A DNA stretch of 64,000 nt from Isoptericola sp044389085 (GTDB lineage Bacteria > Actinomycetota > Actinomycetes > Actinomycetales > Cellulomonadaceae), in assembly GCF_044389085.1 (NCBI RefSeq), contig NZ_JBIRXP010000001.1, positions 1,089,625-1,153,624 of the forward strand, in the 5' to 3' direction. Shown here one piece after another: positions 49,517-58,566 of this stretch; the first letter of the stretch is position 1, and each line of letters begins with the position of its first letter. The notes beneath the pieces were generated by a model. That model made no database searches. It was given only the letters and a program-made list of their open reading frames with translations, and was not told where the DNA came from. The position numbers and the translations under genes are program-made.

Positions 49517-50185
49517 TCAGACGCCCGGCCGGGAGGGCCAGGGGGCGTCCGCCGGCCGCAGCGACGACCAGCCGCCCGACCGGCTCGCCGCCGCGGCGAG
49601 GACGCCCACCACGGCGGAGGGGTTGTGCAGGCTACCGTCGAGCACCCGGGCGACGGCCTCGTCCAGAGGGACCCACCGGACCTCGATGCCGGCCTCCTCC
49701 CCCGTGCGGGTGTGGCGCGAGCCGACCGGCACCTCGCCGAGTCCGCGCGCGAGGAAGACCCGCACCGCCTCGTCGCTGCTGCCGGGCGACGAGGCGAAGT
49801 CCGCCAGGACGTGCCACTGCTCCGCGGTGGCGTCCGCCTCCTCGGCGAGCTCGCGGGCGGCGGCGAGCACGGGAGGCTCGCCGTCGACGTCGAGGAGACC
49901 CGCGGGGACCTCCCAGAGCCGGGAGCGTACCGGGTGGCGGTACTGGCGCAGCAGAAGCACGCGGTCGTGGTCGTCGAGCGCGACGATCGCGACCGCCCCG
50001 GGGTGCACCACGTACTCGCGCGTGACGGTGCCGGCGGCACCGAGGTCGACGTCGTCGCGCACCAGGTCCACGATCCGGCCGCGGTGCAGCACCTCGCTGC
50101 GCACGACCGGGCGCGGGGCGGCCTCGTCGGAGATCGACGGGCCGTCCCCCGCCGCGCCGGACGGCACGGCGGGCGACGTCGTCAC
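49517..50185 (-). CDS. NUDIX hydrolase, ADP-ribose pyrophosphatase type
   Basis: 222 residues from a GTG that overlaps the pyrG stop (GTGA). The NUDIX box is recognisable at WEVPAGLLDVDGEPP then AARELAEEADA; the final glycine of the canonical box is Asp here. Upstream strand residues REYVVHPGAVAIVALDD and LLRQYRHPVR are typical of ADP-ribose pyrophosphatases. It hydrolyses ADP-ribose to AMP and ribose-5-phosphate. Order pyrG-NUDIX is conserved in actinobacteria (Rv1699-Rv1700). Confidence 0.9.
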   Translation of the reverse strand: MTTSPAVPSGAAGDGPSISDEAAPRPVVRSEVLHRGRIVDLVRDDVDLGAAGTVTREYVVHPGAVAIVALDDHDRVLLLRQYRHPVRSRLWEVPAGLLDVDGEPPVLAAARELAEEADATAEQWHVLADFASSPGSSDEAVRVFLARGLGEVPVGSRHTRTGEEAGIEVRWVPLDEAVARVLDGSLHNPSAVVGVLAAAASRSGGWSSLRPADAPWPSRPGV

Positions 50186-51870
50186 GCCTGGCCGCCCTGC
50201 CGCTCGAGCGCCGCCGCGACCAGCCCCGAGAAGAGGGGGTGCGAGCGGGTGGGGCGCGACTTGAACTCCGGGTGCGCCTGGGTGCTCACGTAGTACGGGT
50301 GCACGTCGGCGGGCAGCTCGACGAACTCGACGAGCTTCGCGTCGGGCGACGTTCCGGAGAAGACCAGGCCCGCCTCCTCGAGCCGCGCACGGTAGGCGTT
50401 GTTGACCTCGTAGCGGTGCCGGTGGCGCTCCGAGACCCGCTCGCTGCCGTACGCCTTCGCCACGACCGAGCCGGCCCCGAGGTGCGCGTCGTACGCCCCG
50501 AGACGCATCGTGCCGCCTAGGTCGCCGTCGCCGCCCACGATGGCGAGCTGCTCGGCCATCGTGGCGATCACCGGGTGGGTGCTGTGCGGGTCGAACTCCG
50601 TGGACGACGCGTCCTCGAGCCCGAGGACGTTGCGTGCGTACTCGATGACCATCGACTGCAGGCCGAGGCAGATGCCGAGCGTCGGCACCAGGTTCTCGCG
50701 CGCCCAGCGCAGCGCGCCGACCTTGCCGTCGATGCCGCGCACGCCGAAGCCGCCCGGCACCAGCACCGCGTCCACGCCCTCCAGCGCCTCCTGCGCGCCC
50801 TCCGGCGTCTGGCAGTCGTCCGCCGCCACCCACCGGACACCGACCTTGGCGTCGTTGTCGAAGCCGCCGGCACGCAGCGCCTCGGTCACCGACAGGTACG
50901 CGTCGGGCAGGTCGATGTACTTGCCGACGAGCGCGATCTCGACGTTGTGCTCCGGCTCGTGCACCCGCTCCAGGAGCTGGCTCCAGCCGTCCCAGTCGAC
51001 GTCGTGGAAGGGCAGGTCCAGGCGGCGCACGACGTAGGCGTCCAGACCCTCGGCGTGCAGCACGCGCGGGATGTCGTAGATGCTCGGCGCGTCGACCGCG
51101 TTGACGACGGCCTCGTTGTCGACGTCGCACATGAGCGCGATCTTGCGCTTGATCGACTCCGGCACGACCCGGTCGGCACGCAGCACGATCGCGTCGGGCT
51201 GGATGCCGATGGACCGCAGGGCGGCCACCGAGTGCTGGGTCGGCTTGGTCTTGAGCTCGCCCGACGGTCCGATGTAGGGCACGAGCGACACGTGCAGGAA
51301 GAAGCAGTCGTCGCGGCCCAGCTCGTGCCGCACCTGGCGGGCGGCCTCGAGGAACGGCTGGGACTCGATGTCGCCGACGGTGCCGCCGATCTCCGTGATG
51401 ATCACGTCGACCTCGGGGCCCGCCTGGTCGCGCATGCGCGACTTGATCTCGTCCGTGATGTGCGGGATCACCTGGACGGTGTCACCGAGGTACTCGCCCC
51501 GGCGCTCCTTGGCGATCACGCGGGAGTAGACCTGACCGGTCGTGACGTTCGAGGAGGCCGGCAGCTCGACGTCGAGGAACCGCTCGTAGTGGCCGATGTC
51601 GAGGTCGGTCTCGGCGCCGTCCTCGGTGACGAAGACCTCGCCGTGCTGGAACGGGTTCATCGTGCCCGGGTCCACGTTGAGGTAGGGGTCGAGCTTCTGC
51701 ATCGTGACCCGCAGGCCCCGCGAGCGCAGCAGGCGCCCGAGCGAGGAGGCCGTGAGCCCCTTCCCGAGCGAGGAGGCCACACCGCCCGTCACGAAGATGT
51801 GCCGTGTCTGGTGCGTGGCACCGGTACGGCTGGAGGAGCGGGGCTGGAGTCTGTTCGCGCTGTCGGCCAC
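50182..51870 (-). CDS. pyrG: CTP synthase
   Basis: 562 residues from a GTG at 51870 with GGAG four bases before. The amidoligase domain carries FVTGGVASSLGKG, DPYLNVDPGTM and GGTVGDIES. The glutaminase domain has the nucleophile Cys in LGICLGLQSM and a late His-Glu pair (STQAHPEFKSRPT). It makes CTP from UTP, glutamine and ATP. A longer frame reaches 51906 without a site. A TAGCAT -10 at 51879-51884 lies eight bases before the start, so the mRNA leader may be almost absent. Confidence 0.96.
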   Translation of the reverse strand: MADSANRLQPRSSSRTGATHQTRHIFVTGGVASSLGKGLTASSLGRLLRSRGLRVTMQKLDPYLNVDPGTMNPFQHGEVFVTEDGAETDLDIGHYERFLDVELPASSNVTTGQVYSRVIAKERRGEYLGDTVQVIPHITDEIKSRMRDQAGPEVDVIITEIGGTVGDIESQPFLEAARQVRHELGRDDCFFLHVSLVPYIGPSGELKTKPTQHSVAALRSIGIQPDAIVLRADRVVPESIKRKIALMCDVDNEAVVNAVDAPSIYDIPRVLHAEGLDAYVVRRLDLPFHDVDWDGWSQLLERVHEPEHNVEIALVGKYIDLPDAYLSVTEALRAGGFDNDAKVGVRWVAADDCQTPEGAQEALEGVDAVLVPGGFGVRGIDGKVGALRWARENLVPTLGICLGLQSMVIEYARNVLGLEDASSTEFDPHSTHPVIATMAEQLAIVGGDGDLGGTMRLGAYDAHLGAGSVVAKAYGSERVSERHRHRYEVNNAYRARLEEAGLVFSGTSPDAKLVEFVELPADVHPYYVSTQAHPEFKSRPTRSHPLFSGLVAAALERQGGQA

Positions 51871-51928
51871 GGAACTCCATGCTAACAGCGGGTAGCACGC
51901 CGGCACGCGGGCCGCGCGGTGCGCCTGG

Positions 51929-53617
51929 TCACTTCGCGCGTCGCTCGTCAGAGCCCGCAGCGGGGTCCTCCGTGGCGTCCGCCGGGTCGGCGACGGGCTG
52001 CTCGGGCGGGCGCCCGCGCCGGACCAGCCCGGTCACGGCGGACCGGTCGGCCACGAGGAACACGCCCACGACGACGGCCCCCGCCACCAGCGTCGCGAGG
52101 ATCCCCACGCCGAGGGCGGGCAGGATCGTGGCGTCCGTCGGCAGCAGCGCGCCCGAGACGAGCGCCCCCGCGGCCGCGCCGAGCACCGTCGCCACGACGA
52201 GCACGACCAGGGTCCGCGGCACCCCGCGCAACGCGTCCCGGCCGGCGAACCGGCCGACGGCGGCGAGCAGCCCGACGGCCGCCACGGTCATGCCGAGTGC
52301 CGTGGCCAGGCCGAGCTGGGTGAGCACGCCCACCTGGTCCCGCACGCCGGTCGCGGCCGGCAGGGCGAACGCCGCACCGGCCACGACCAGCCAGCCGGCC
52401 GCCGTCACGATCACGGCCACGCGCTGGTGGTCGATCGCGTACAGCGCGCGCGACAGGTGCAGGATCAGCGCGAAGCCGACGATCCCCGGGGCCATCCACG
52501 CGACGGCTTCCCCGAGCCCCGCCACCGAGCCGTTCGCGATGCGCGCGAACACCGCCTCGACCGACTCGGAGGCAGCGACGAGCGCGCCCACGCCCAGCCC
52601 GGACACCACCAGGAGCGTCCGGGTGGTGGTGGCCAGCAGGCCGCGGAACCGGTCGAGACGGCCGTGCGCGACGTGCTCCGCGAGCCGCGGGAAGGCGCTC
52701 GTGGCGAGCGGGAACGCCAGCACCGCGTAGGGCAGCAGGTAGACCTGCTGGGCGAACGTGTACGTGGGGAAGGTCTGCTCCGGCCCGAACCGGAACGCCG
52801 CCCCCATCACGGCGAGCACGGACAGCTGCTGCGCCACGAGCGCCCCGATGCCTGCGAGGGCGAGGTTGCGCGCGCGCACACCCTCTCCGCCGGGGAAGCG
52901 CAGCGTCGGGCGCAGCCGGGTCCCCGTCCGCAGCACGGGCGCCACCAGGGGCAGCGCCAGGACCGCGACGCCCGCCGTCGTGCCCCAGCCGAGCCAGCCG
53001 ATCGCGGCCGTCGACAGCTCCGCGACGTCGGCCTGGTCCCCGTCCGCCATGGCGAAGAACACGAGGTAGACGGCGATGACGGCCAGGCTGGACAGCAGCG
53101 GCGCGAACGCCTGCCAGAAGAACCTCTTGTGGGCCTGCAGGATGCCGCCGAGCACGACCGCGACGCCGTACAGGGGCACCTGGAGGGCGAACGTGCGCAC
53201 GAACGTCGCGGTGACGTCGACGAGCTCGGGATGCCTGGCCATGAGCAGCGCGGCGATCGGGCCCGCCAGGACCGCGAGGAGGGCGCCGAGCGGCACCAGC
53301 ACGGCGAGCGTCCAGCCCAGCAGCGCCGAGGCCACCCCCGAGGTCTCCCGCGCGGAGCGGCGCGCGATCGGGCCGGCGAGCAGCGGCACGACGGCGCCCG
53401 CGAGCGCACCGCCGGCGGCCACCTCGAAGAGGACGTTCGGCAGCTGGTTGGCCGCGCTGTACGCCGGGCCGACACCCTCGGTGCCGACCGCCCACGACAG
53501 CACCAGCGACCGTGCGAAGCCGACCAGGCGGCTCGCCACCGTCACGACGGTGATCATCACGGCGGCGCCGGCGAGCGTCTGGGTCGCCGCCCGCAGCCCG
53601 CCCGGGCGCGACGTCAT
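51929..53617 (-). CDS. murJ: lipid II flippase MurJ
   Basis: 562 residues with about 14 membrane segments of the MATE/MOP fold. Family marks: VTVASRLVGFARSLVLSWAVG, AYSAANQLPNVLFEVAAGGAL and LAGAVVPLLAGP at the N-terminus. It lacks the long pseudokinase tail of mycobacterial MviN. It flips lipid II for peptidoglycan synthesis. It starts four bases after the MraY-like gene stop, with GGGGGAG inside that gene's end, so the two are likely coupled. Confidence 0.92.
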   Translation of the reverse strand: MTSRPGGLRAATQTLAGAAVMITVVTVASRLVGFARSLVLSWAVGTEGVGPAYSAANQLPNVLFEVAAGGALAGAVVPLLAGPIARRSARETSGVASALLGWTLAVLVPLGALLAVLAGPIAALLMARHPELVDVTATFVRTFALQVPLYGVAVVLGGILQAHKRFFWQAFAPLLSSLAVIAVYLVFFAMADGDQADVAELSTAAIGWLGWGTTAGVAVLALPLVAPVLRTGTRLRPTLRFPGGEGVRARNLALAGIGALVAQQLSVLAVMGAAFRFGPEQTFPTYTFAQQVYLLPYAVLAFPLATSAFPRLAEHVAHGRLDRFRGLLATTTRTLLVVSGLGVGALVAASESVEAVFARIANGSVAGLGEAVAWMAPGIVGFALILHLSRALYAIDHQRVAVIVTAAGWLVVAGAAFALPAATGVRDQVGVLTQLGLATALGMTVAAVGLLAAVGRFAGRDALRGVPRTLVVLVVATVLGAAAGALVSGALLPTDATILPALGVGILATLVAGAVVVGVFLVADRSAVTGLVRRGRPPEQPVADPADATEDPAAGSDERRAK

Positions 53618-53621
53618 TGGT

Positions 53622-54530
53622 TCACTCCCCCGCGGCGGGTTCCCGCGCCGGGCCCTGCTCCTGGTCGTCTGCCGGGTTCTCCGCCGGGCGGCGACCCCAG
53701 CCGTCCGCGGCGCGCAGCCACGGCGTGCGCTCGATCACCGCGGAGAAGCTCACCCGCTCGGACGCGAGGGTCAGCCCGACGACGGAGGCCAGCGCGGCGA
53801 GCCGCGCCGGGCGCGACGCACCGAACGCCCACTGCGCACCGACCAGGGCGCCGAGGGCGTTCGCCCCGCCGTCCCCCAGCATGTCGCGCTCGGCGAGGTC
53901 TCCGGGCGCCGCCACGGCGGCCGCCCCGAGGACGACGCCGGTCCCCGCTCCCGCCGCCCCGCACACGACGGGCAGGCTCAGGGCCGCGGACGCCTTGAGC
54001 GCCCGGCCGGGACGCAGGTCGAGGAGGTTGAGCAGGTTCGCCGTGCCGGCGACGAGCGCGCCGTTCACGGCGACGTCCAGCAGGTGCCCGGCCGCGTGCC
54101 CGCCCGGCCGGCGCGCGGTCCCGACCGCCGCGCCCGCCAGCGCCGTCGCGCCGATGCCGAGCACCTTGAGGCCACCGGTCGTGAGCCGGCCCTCGGCGAG
54201 CGCCCCCAGGTGACCGCGGAGGCCCTTCACGCGGGTGCTGGTGTCCTCGGCGAGGTCGTCCACGAGCCCGAACGCCGCCGCGCCCGCGGTCGCGACCGCC
54301 GCACCGGCGCGCTGCCGTCCGCCGCCTGCGGCCAGGGTCCCGGCGACGAGCCCCGCGGCCACCGCGGGCCCCTCGAGCATGCTCACGGGCTCGCCGCGGT
54401 GGTTGGTGCGCGTCCAGCGCGCTGCGCCACCGGGCGGGTCGGTGTCCAGCACCCGGCGCACGAGCGTCGTGCCCGCCGCCGCCACGAGCGCCCCGCGCAG
54501 CAGCGCGCCCACGCCGCTCCCCCGGGCCAT
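53622..54530 (-). CDS. MraY/WecA-like polyprenyl-phosphate sugar transferase
   Basis: 302 residues from the ATG at 54530. Membrane protein with the family acidic motifs: GLVDDLAEDTSTRVKGLRGH, NLLNLLDLRPGRALKA and MLGDGGANALGALVG. These match the polyprenyl-P N-acetylhexosamine-1-P transferase superfamily, though shorter and with fewer clear membrane helices than MraY. It sits between steB and murJ, so a cell-wall glycopolymer role is likely. Its sugar nucleotide substrate is unknown. Its start overlaps the steB stop by one base (TGATG). Confidence 0.82.
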   Translation of the reverse strand: MARGSGVGALLRGALVAAAGTTLVRRVLDTDPPGGAARWTRTNHRGEPVSMLEGPAVAAGLVAGTLAAGGGRQRAGAAVATAGAAAFGLVDDLAEDTSTRVKGLRGHLGALAEGRLTTGGLKVLGIGATALAGAAVGTARRPGGHAAGHLLDVAVNGALVAGTANLLNLLDLRPGRALKASAALSLPVVCGAAGAGTGVVLGAAAVAAPGDLAERDMLGDGGANALGALVGAQWAFGASRPARLAALASVVGLTLASERVSFSAVIERTPWLRAADGWGRRPAENPADDQEQGPAREPAAGE

Positions 54531-55528
54531 CAGCCGTTCCCCTGCGGCTCGCCCTGCTCGACCACGGGCGGCAGGACCGAGGCGCCGTCCTCGAAGCCGT
54601 ACTGGTCGACCGCGCCGGCGGCCTGGGCAGCGATCGCGAGCGGCACGACGATCTGCCCGGTCGTGAGCTCCACGCCGCTGACCGTGCTGACCGTGTCGGC
54701 GAGCGCGTCGTCCGCGCGGACGGTGGCCACCAGGTCGCCGTCCTGCGTCGTCGGGCCGGCCACCACGGAGGTGCCGGCGATCTCGGCGGAGGTGCCCGCG
54801 AGCGCCGCGAGCGCCCCCATCCCGGTCTGCTCCGGGTCGGCGTCCTGCGTCTCGTCGTCCGCGGCGGCGGCCGTGTCGCCGCCGGACAGCAGGAGGATCG
54901 CGTCCGCCGGGGCGCTCGGCTCGGCGACCTGCTCCACGAGGCCCACCTGCTCCAGGAGGTGCTGCTGCTCGAGGGCGGCGTCGCTGAACGTGCCCGGCTC
55001 CCCCGGCGCAGCGTCGGTGAGCGCCACGGTCAGCGACGCGGCGAGCAGGGCCGCGGGGCCGGACTCGTCGTCGATGACGCCCTCGACCGTGTCGGCGGGC
55101 AGCTTCTCGCGCAGGCCGTCGGCGACGGTCTGTCGCATCGTCAGCTCGTCGGCCGACGTCCACGACGCGGCCAGACGCTCCTGGGCGACGACCGTCCCGT
55201 CCGCGGCCTCCAGCTCGTCCAGCACGGCGTTCCGGTTCGCGTCGCTCACCTCGTCCACCTCGACGACCGCGACGTTCATCCCTGCGAGCGAGCCGGCGAC
55301 GAGCTGGTCGCCGGCGCTCTCGATGAAGCGCCGCTGGTCCTGCGCCGTGGTCTGCTCCTGCCCGAGCTCCTCCCGCAACGTGTTGCGCTCGGTGCGCAGC
55401 GCGTCGACCTGCTCGGTGAGCTGGTCGCCGAGCGTGCCCTGGAGAGGTCCGGCACCGAGGATGATGCCCACCGCGAGGGCGAGGAAGACGGAGATCAGGG
55501 AGACGAGGTGGTACCTGAAGTCGATCAC
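54530..55528 (-). CDS. steB: SteB/MctB-like envelope protein
   Basis: 332 residues from a GTG at 55528, which gives the family N-terminus IDFRYHLVSLISVFLALAVG; an upstream GTG at 55594 overlapping the steA stop is an alternative. One N-terminal membrane anchor is followed by a coiled coil (QLTEQVDALRTERNTLREEL). A large outside domain follows. In Corynebacterium the SteA-SteB pair affects septation; the mycobacterial homologue MctB (Rv1698) is linked to copper resistance. It follows steA directly. Confidence 0.88.
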   Translation of the reverse strand: MIDFRYHLVSLISVFLALAVGIILGAGPLQGTLGDQLTEQVDALRTERNTLREELGQEQTTAQDQRRFIESAGDQLVAGSLAGMNVAVVEVDEVSDANRNAVLDELEAADGTVVAQERLAASWTSADELTMRQTVADGLREKLPADTVEGVIDDESGPAALLAASLTVALTDAAPGEPGTFSDAALEQQHLLEQVGLVEQVAEPSAPADAILLLSGGDTAAAADDETQDADPEQTGMGALAALAGTSAEIAGTSVVAGPTTQDGDLVATVRADDALADTVSTVSGVELTTGQIVVPLAIAAQAAGAVDQYGFEDGASVLPPVVEQGEPQGNG

Positions 55529-55590
55529 GGTCGGCAGAGGTTCCTTGTCGGGTCGGGTCGGGCGGGTGCGGGGAGGGGTGTGCCGGGGCG

Positions 55591-56778
55591 TCACCCGCCG
55601 AAGAGGCTACCCACCCAGGAGACGAGGTCGTCGATCCGGGCACCGATCAGCCCGAAGAGCGTCTGTCCCGCGGCCGTGGACCAGAGCGCTGCGACGACGG
55701 CGGCCACTCCTGCCAGGGACAGCAGGGTGAGCTGCAGGTTCGAGATCCGTGTGCGGTACAGCCGGGAGACGCCCTTGGCGTCGACCAGCTTGCCGCCCAC
55801 CCGCAGGCGCGTGAGGAACGTGCTGGCCATCCCCGCCCGGCCCTTGTCGAGGAACTCGACCAGGGTGGCGTGCGTGCCCACGGCGACGATGAGCTCGGCG
55901 CCCTTGTCGTCGGCGAGGAGCATGGCGATGTCCTCGCTGGTGCCCGTCGCGGGGAACACCACGGGCTCGACCCCGAGCGCCTGCACGCGGTCCAGCCCGG
56001 GCGCGTTGCCGTCGCGGTACGCGTGCACCACGATCTCCGCGCCCGACGACAGCGCACGGTCGGACACCGAGTCCATGTCGCCGACGATCATGTCGGGCTT
56101 CCAGCCCGCGTCGATGATCGCGTCCGCACCACCGTCGACGCCGACCAGCACCGGTCGGTTCTCGGTGATGTAGGACCGCAGCATCGCCAGGTCCTCGCGG
56201 TAGTGGTACCCGCGCACGACGATGAGCACGTGCCGGCCGTCGAACTTCGTGCGCACCTCGGGCACGCCGACGCCGTCGAGCAGGAGGTCCCGCTCGCGAC
56301 GCAGGTACGTCATCGTGTTCTCGGCGAAGTTCTCGATCTCCTCCGACAGGCCCTCACGCGCCGCGACCATGTCCGCCGCGACGGTCTCCGGGGTCTGCCG
56401 GACGCCCTCCGCCACGGTGGCCCCGTCGACCAGGACGGTGCCGCCGTCGATCCGCACCGCGGCGCCCTCGGGCAGCGCCATGACGGCGGGGCCGAGGTCG
56501 TCGACCAGCGTGATGCCGGCGTCGACGAGGATGCCGGGCCCCGCGTTCGGGTACCTGCCGGACGTCGACCGCGCGGCGTTGAGCACCGCCGCGGGGCTGA
56601 CCGCCACCAGCGCGTCGGCGGCGACCCGGTCGATGTCGACGTGGTCGATGACGGCCACGTCGCCGGCGTGCAGCCGCTTCGTCAGGTCCTTGGTCCGCGT
56701 GCCGACCCGGGCGGGCCCCGCCACGTCGGTGCCCTCGTCGCCGGCGTCGGGCGCACGCTCGGACTTGCGCAGGATCAT
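55591..56778 (-). CDS. steA: SteA-like cytokinetic ring protein
   Basis: 395 residues from the ATG at 56778, eight bases from AGGGG; an ATG at 56784 is also in frame. The central part shows a thiamin-pyrophosphokinase-like fold (LVGVDGGADAIIDAGWKPDMIVGDMDSVSD). A C-terminal membrane helix follows (LSLAGVAAVVAALWS). It works with SteB in septum placement or cell separation. It starts 11 bases after the recN stop. Confidence 0.9.
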   Translation of the reverse strand: MILRKSERAPDAGDEGTDVAGPARVGTRTKDLTKRLHAGDVAVIDHVDIDRVAADALVAVSPAAVLNAARSTSGRYPNAGPGILVDAGITLVDDLGPAVMALPEGAAVRIDGGTVLVDGATVAEGVRQTPETVAADMVAAREGLSEEIENFAENTMTYLRRERDLLLDGVGVPEVRTKFDGRHVLIVVRGYHYREDLAMLRSYITENRPVLVGVDGGADAIIDAGWKPDMIVGDMDSVSDRALSSGAEIVVHAYRDGNAPGLDRVQALGVEPVVFPATGTSEDIAMLLADDKGAELIVAVGTHATLVEFLDKGRAGMASTFLTRLRVGGKLVDAKGVSRLYRTRISNLQLTLLSLAGVAAVVAALWSTAAGQTLFGLIGARIDDLVSWVGSLFGG

Positions 56779-56789
56779 TTTCATCGCCC

Positions 56790-58565
56790 CTATCGTCCCA
56801 CGGTGGAGGACGCCAGGAGCTCGACCGCGTGCTGACGCGCGGTCGCGGACTCGTCCTGGCCGGAGAGCATCCGCGCCAGCTCACGGACGCGGTCGTCGTC
56901 CGTGACCTCGCGCACCCCCGTCACGGTGATGCCCGCCTCCGTCCCGTTCTCGGCGTCGGACCCGGCCTCGGGCGTGGACTTGGTCACCACCAGGTGCGAG
57001 TCGGCGAAGGCCGCCACCTGGGCGAGGTGCGTCACGACGACCACCTGCGTGCTGCGCGCGAGCACCGCGAGCCGGCGCCCCACCTCGACGGCAGCGCGCC
57101 CGCCGACGCCGGCGTCGACCTCGTCGAAGACGAACGTCGGCAACGGTGCCACGACCCGGCCGGACGCCGGGTCCGCACCGGCTCCCGCCTCCACCCGCGA
57201 CGTGGCGAGCGCCACCTCGACGGCAAGCATCACGCGCGAGAGCTCGCCGCCGGAGGCACCCTTGCCCAGAGGACGGGCGGGCGCGCCGGGGTGCGGCTCC
57301 AGCAGGTACGCGACCTGGTCGGCGCCCCACGGACCCGGCTCGTCCGCGGGTGCCACGTCGACGACGAGCCGCGCGCCCTTCATGGCCAGCCCGGACAGCT
57401 CCTGCGTGACCGCGTCGGAGAGCGCCTCCGCCGCCTTGCGGCGCCCCGTGGTCAGCCGGTCCGCGGCATCGGCCAGCTGGGCGTCCAGCTCGGCGGTGCG
57501 CTCGCGCATCCCCGCCAGCCGCTCGCCGCCGTCGTCCAGGTCGAGCAGCCGCAGGCCGGCGTCGCTCGCCCACCGCAGCACGTCGTCGATGGTCTCGCCG
57601 TAGCTCCGGGTGAGCGTCGTGAGCTCCGCGAGCCGCGCGTGCGCGGTCTCGAGGCCCGCCGGGTCGGCCTGCAGGTCGTTCACGTACGACGACAGCTCGG
57701 TCGCGACGTCGGCGAGCAGGTACCCCGCCTCCGCGAGGCGGGTCGCGTGCCCGCCCAGCGCCGGGTCGTCGGCGGCCGCCGCCTCGAGCGCGCGACGCGC
57801 CCGCTCGACCGCCTCGACCGCGCTGCCGGCGGTCTCCACGTCGTCGCCCGCGACCGCGTCGTGCGCCTCCTGCGCGGCGACGCGCAGCTGCTCGGCGTTG
57901 CCCAGCCGCCCGACGAGGGCCGTGAGCTCGGCGTCCTCCCCCGGTTGCGGGTCCACGCGCTCCACCTCGGCCAGCCCGAGGCGCAGCAGCTCCGCCTCGC
58001 GGGAGCGCTCGGCGGCCCGCGCGGTGAGGTCCTCGATCTCGGCCAGCAGCCCGGCGCGCTCCGTCCAGGCGGCCCGGTAGGCGTCGAGGTCGTCCTGGTG
58101 GTCGGGCCCCGCGAAGGAGTCGAGGGCCTCGCGCTGCTTGGCCGCCGTGCGCAGCCGCAGCTGGTCCGACTGGCCGTGCACGGTCACGAGCTCGTCCGCG
58201 ATCTCCGCGAGCACCGCCTGCGGCACGCCGCGCCCGCCGAGGTGGGCGCGGGAGCGGCCCGCCGCGGCAACGGTCCGCAGCACCACGACCGTCCCGTCGT
58301 CGTCGACCTCGCCGCCCGCCTCGTCCACCCGCGCCGCCACCGCGGGATGCGCGGCCACGCGCAGCCGACCCTCGACGACCGCGCCGTCCGCGCCGGGGCG
58401 CACCGCGGCGGGGTCGGCCTTGCCGCCCATGAGCAGGCCCAGGCCGGTGAGCACCATGGTCTTGCCCGCGCCCGTCTCGCCCGTGATGACGGTCAGCCCG
58501 TCGGCCAGCGGGACCCGGGCGGCGCGGATCACGCCCAGGTTCTCGATCGCGATCTCCTCGAGCAC
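56790..58565 (-). CDS. recN: DNA repair protein RecN
   Basis: 591 residues from a GTG. SMC-like ATPase: Walker A GETGAGKT at 29-36, two coiled-coil arms, signature SGGELSRVMLAVEVAL and Walker B FVFDEVDAGVGGRAA near the C-terminus. It acts in double-strand break repair. It starts one base after the nadK stop codon, in the conserved tlyA-nadK-recN order. Confidence 0.95.
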   Translation of the reverse strand: MLEEIAIENLGVIRAARVPLADGLTVITGETGAGKTMVLTGLGLLMGGKADPAAVRPGADGAVVEGRLRVAAHPAVAARVDEAGGEVDDDGTVVVLRTVAAAGRSRAHLGGRGVPQAVLAEIADELVTVHGQSDQLRLRTAAKQREALDSFAGPDHQDDLDAYRAAWTERAGLLAEIEDLTARAAERSREAELLRLGLAEVERVDPQPGEDAELTALVGRLGNAEQLRVAAQEAHDAVAGDDVETAGSAVEAVERARRALEAAAADDPALGGHATRLAEAGYLLADVATELSSYVNDLQADPAGLETAHARLAELTTLTRSYGETIDDVLRWASDAGLRLLDLDDGGERLAGMRERTAELDAQLADAADRLTTGRRKAAEALSDAVTQELSGLAMKGARLVVDVAPADEPGPWGADQVAYLLEPHPGAPARPLGKGASGGELSRVMLAVEVALATSRVEAGAGADPASGRVVAPLPTFVFDEVDAGVGGRAAVEVGRRLAVLARSTQVVVVTHLAQVAAFADSHLVVTKSTPEAGSDAENGTEAGITVTGVREVTDDDRVRELARMLSGQDESATARQHAVELLASSTVGR

Positions 58566-58566
58566 C

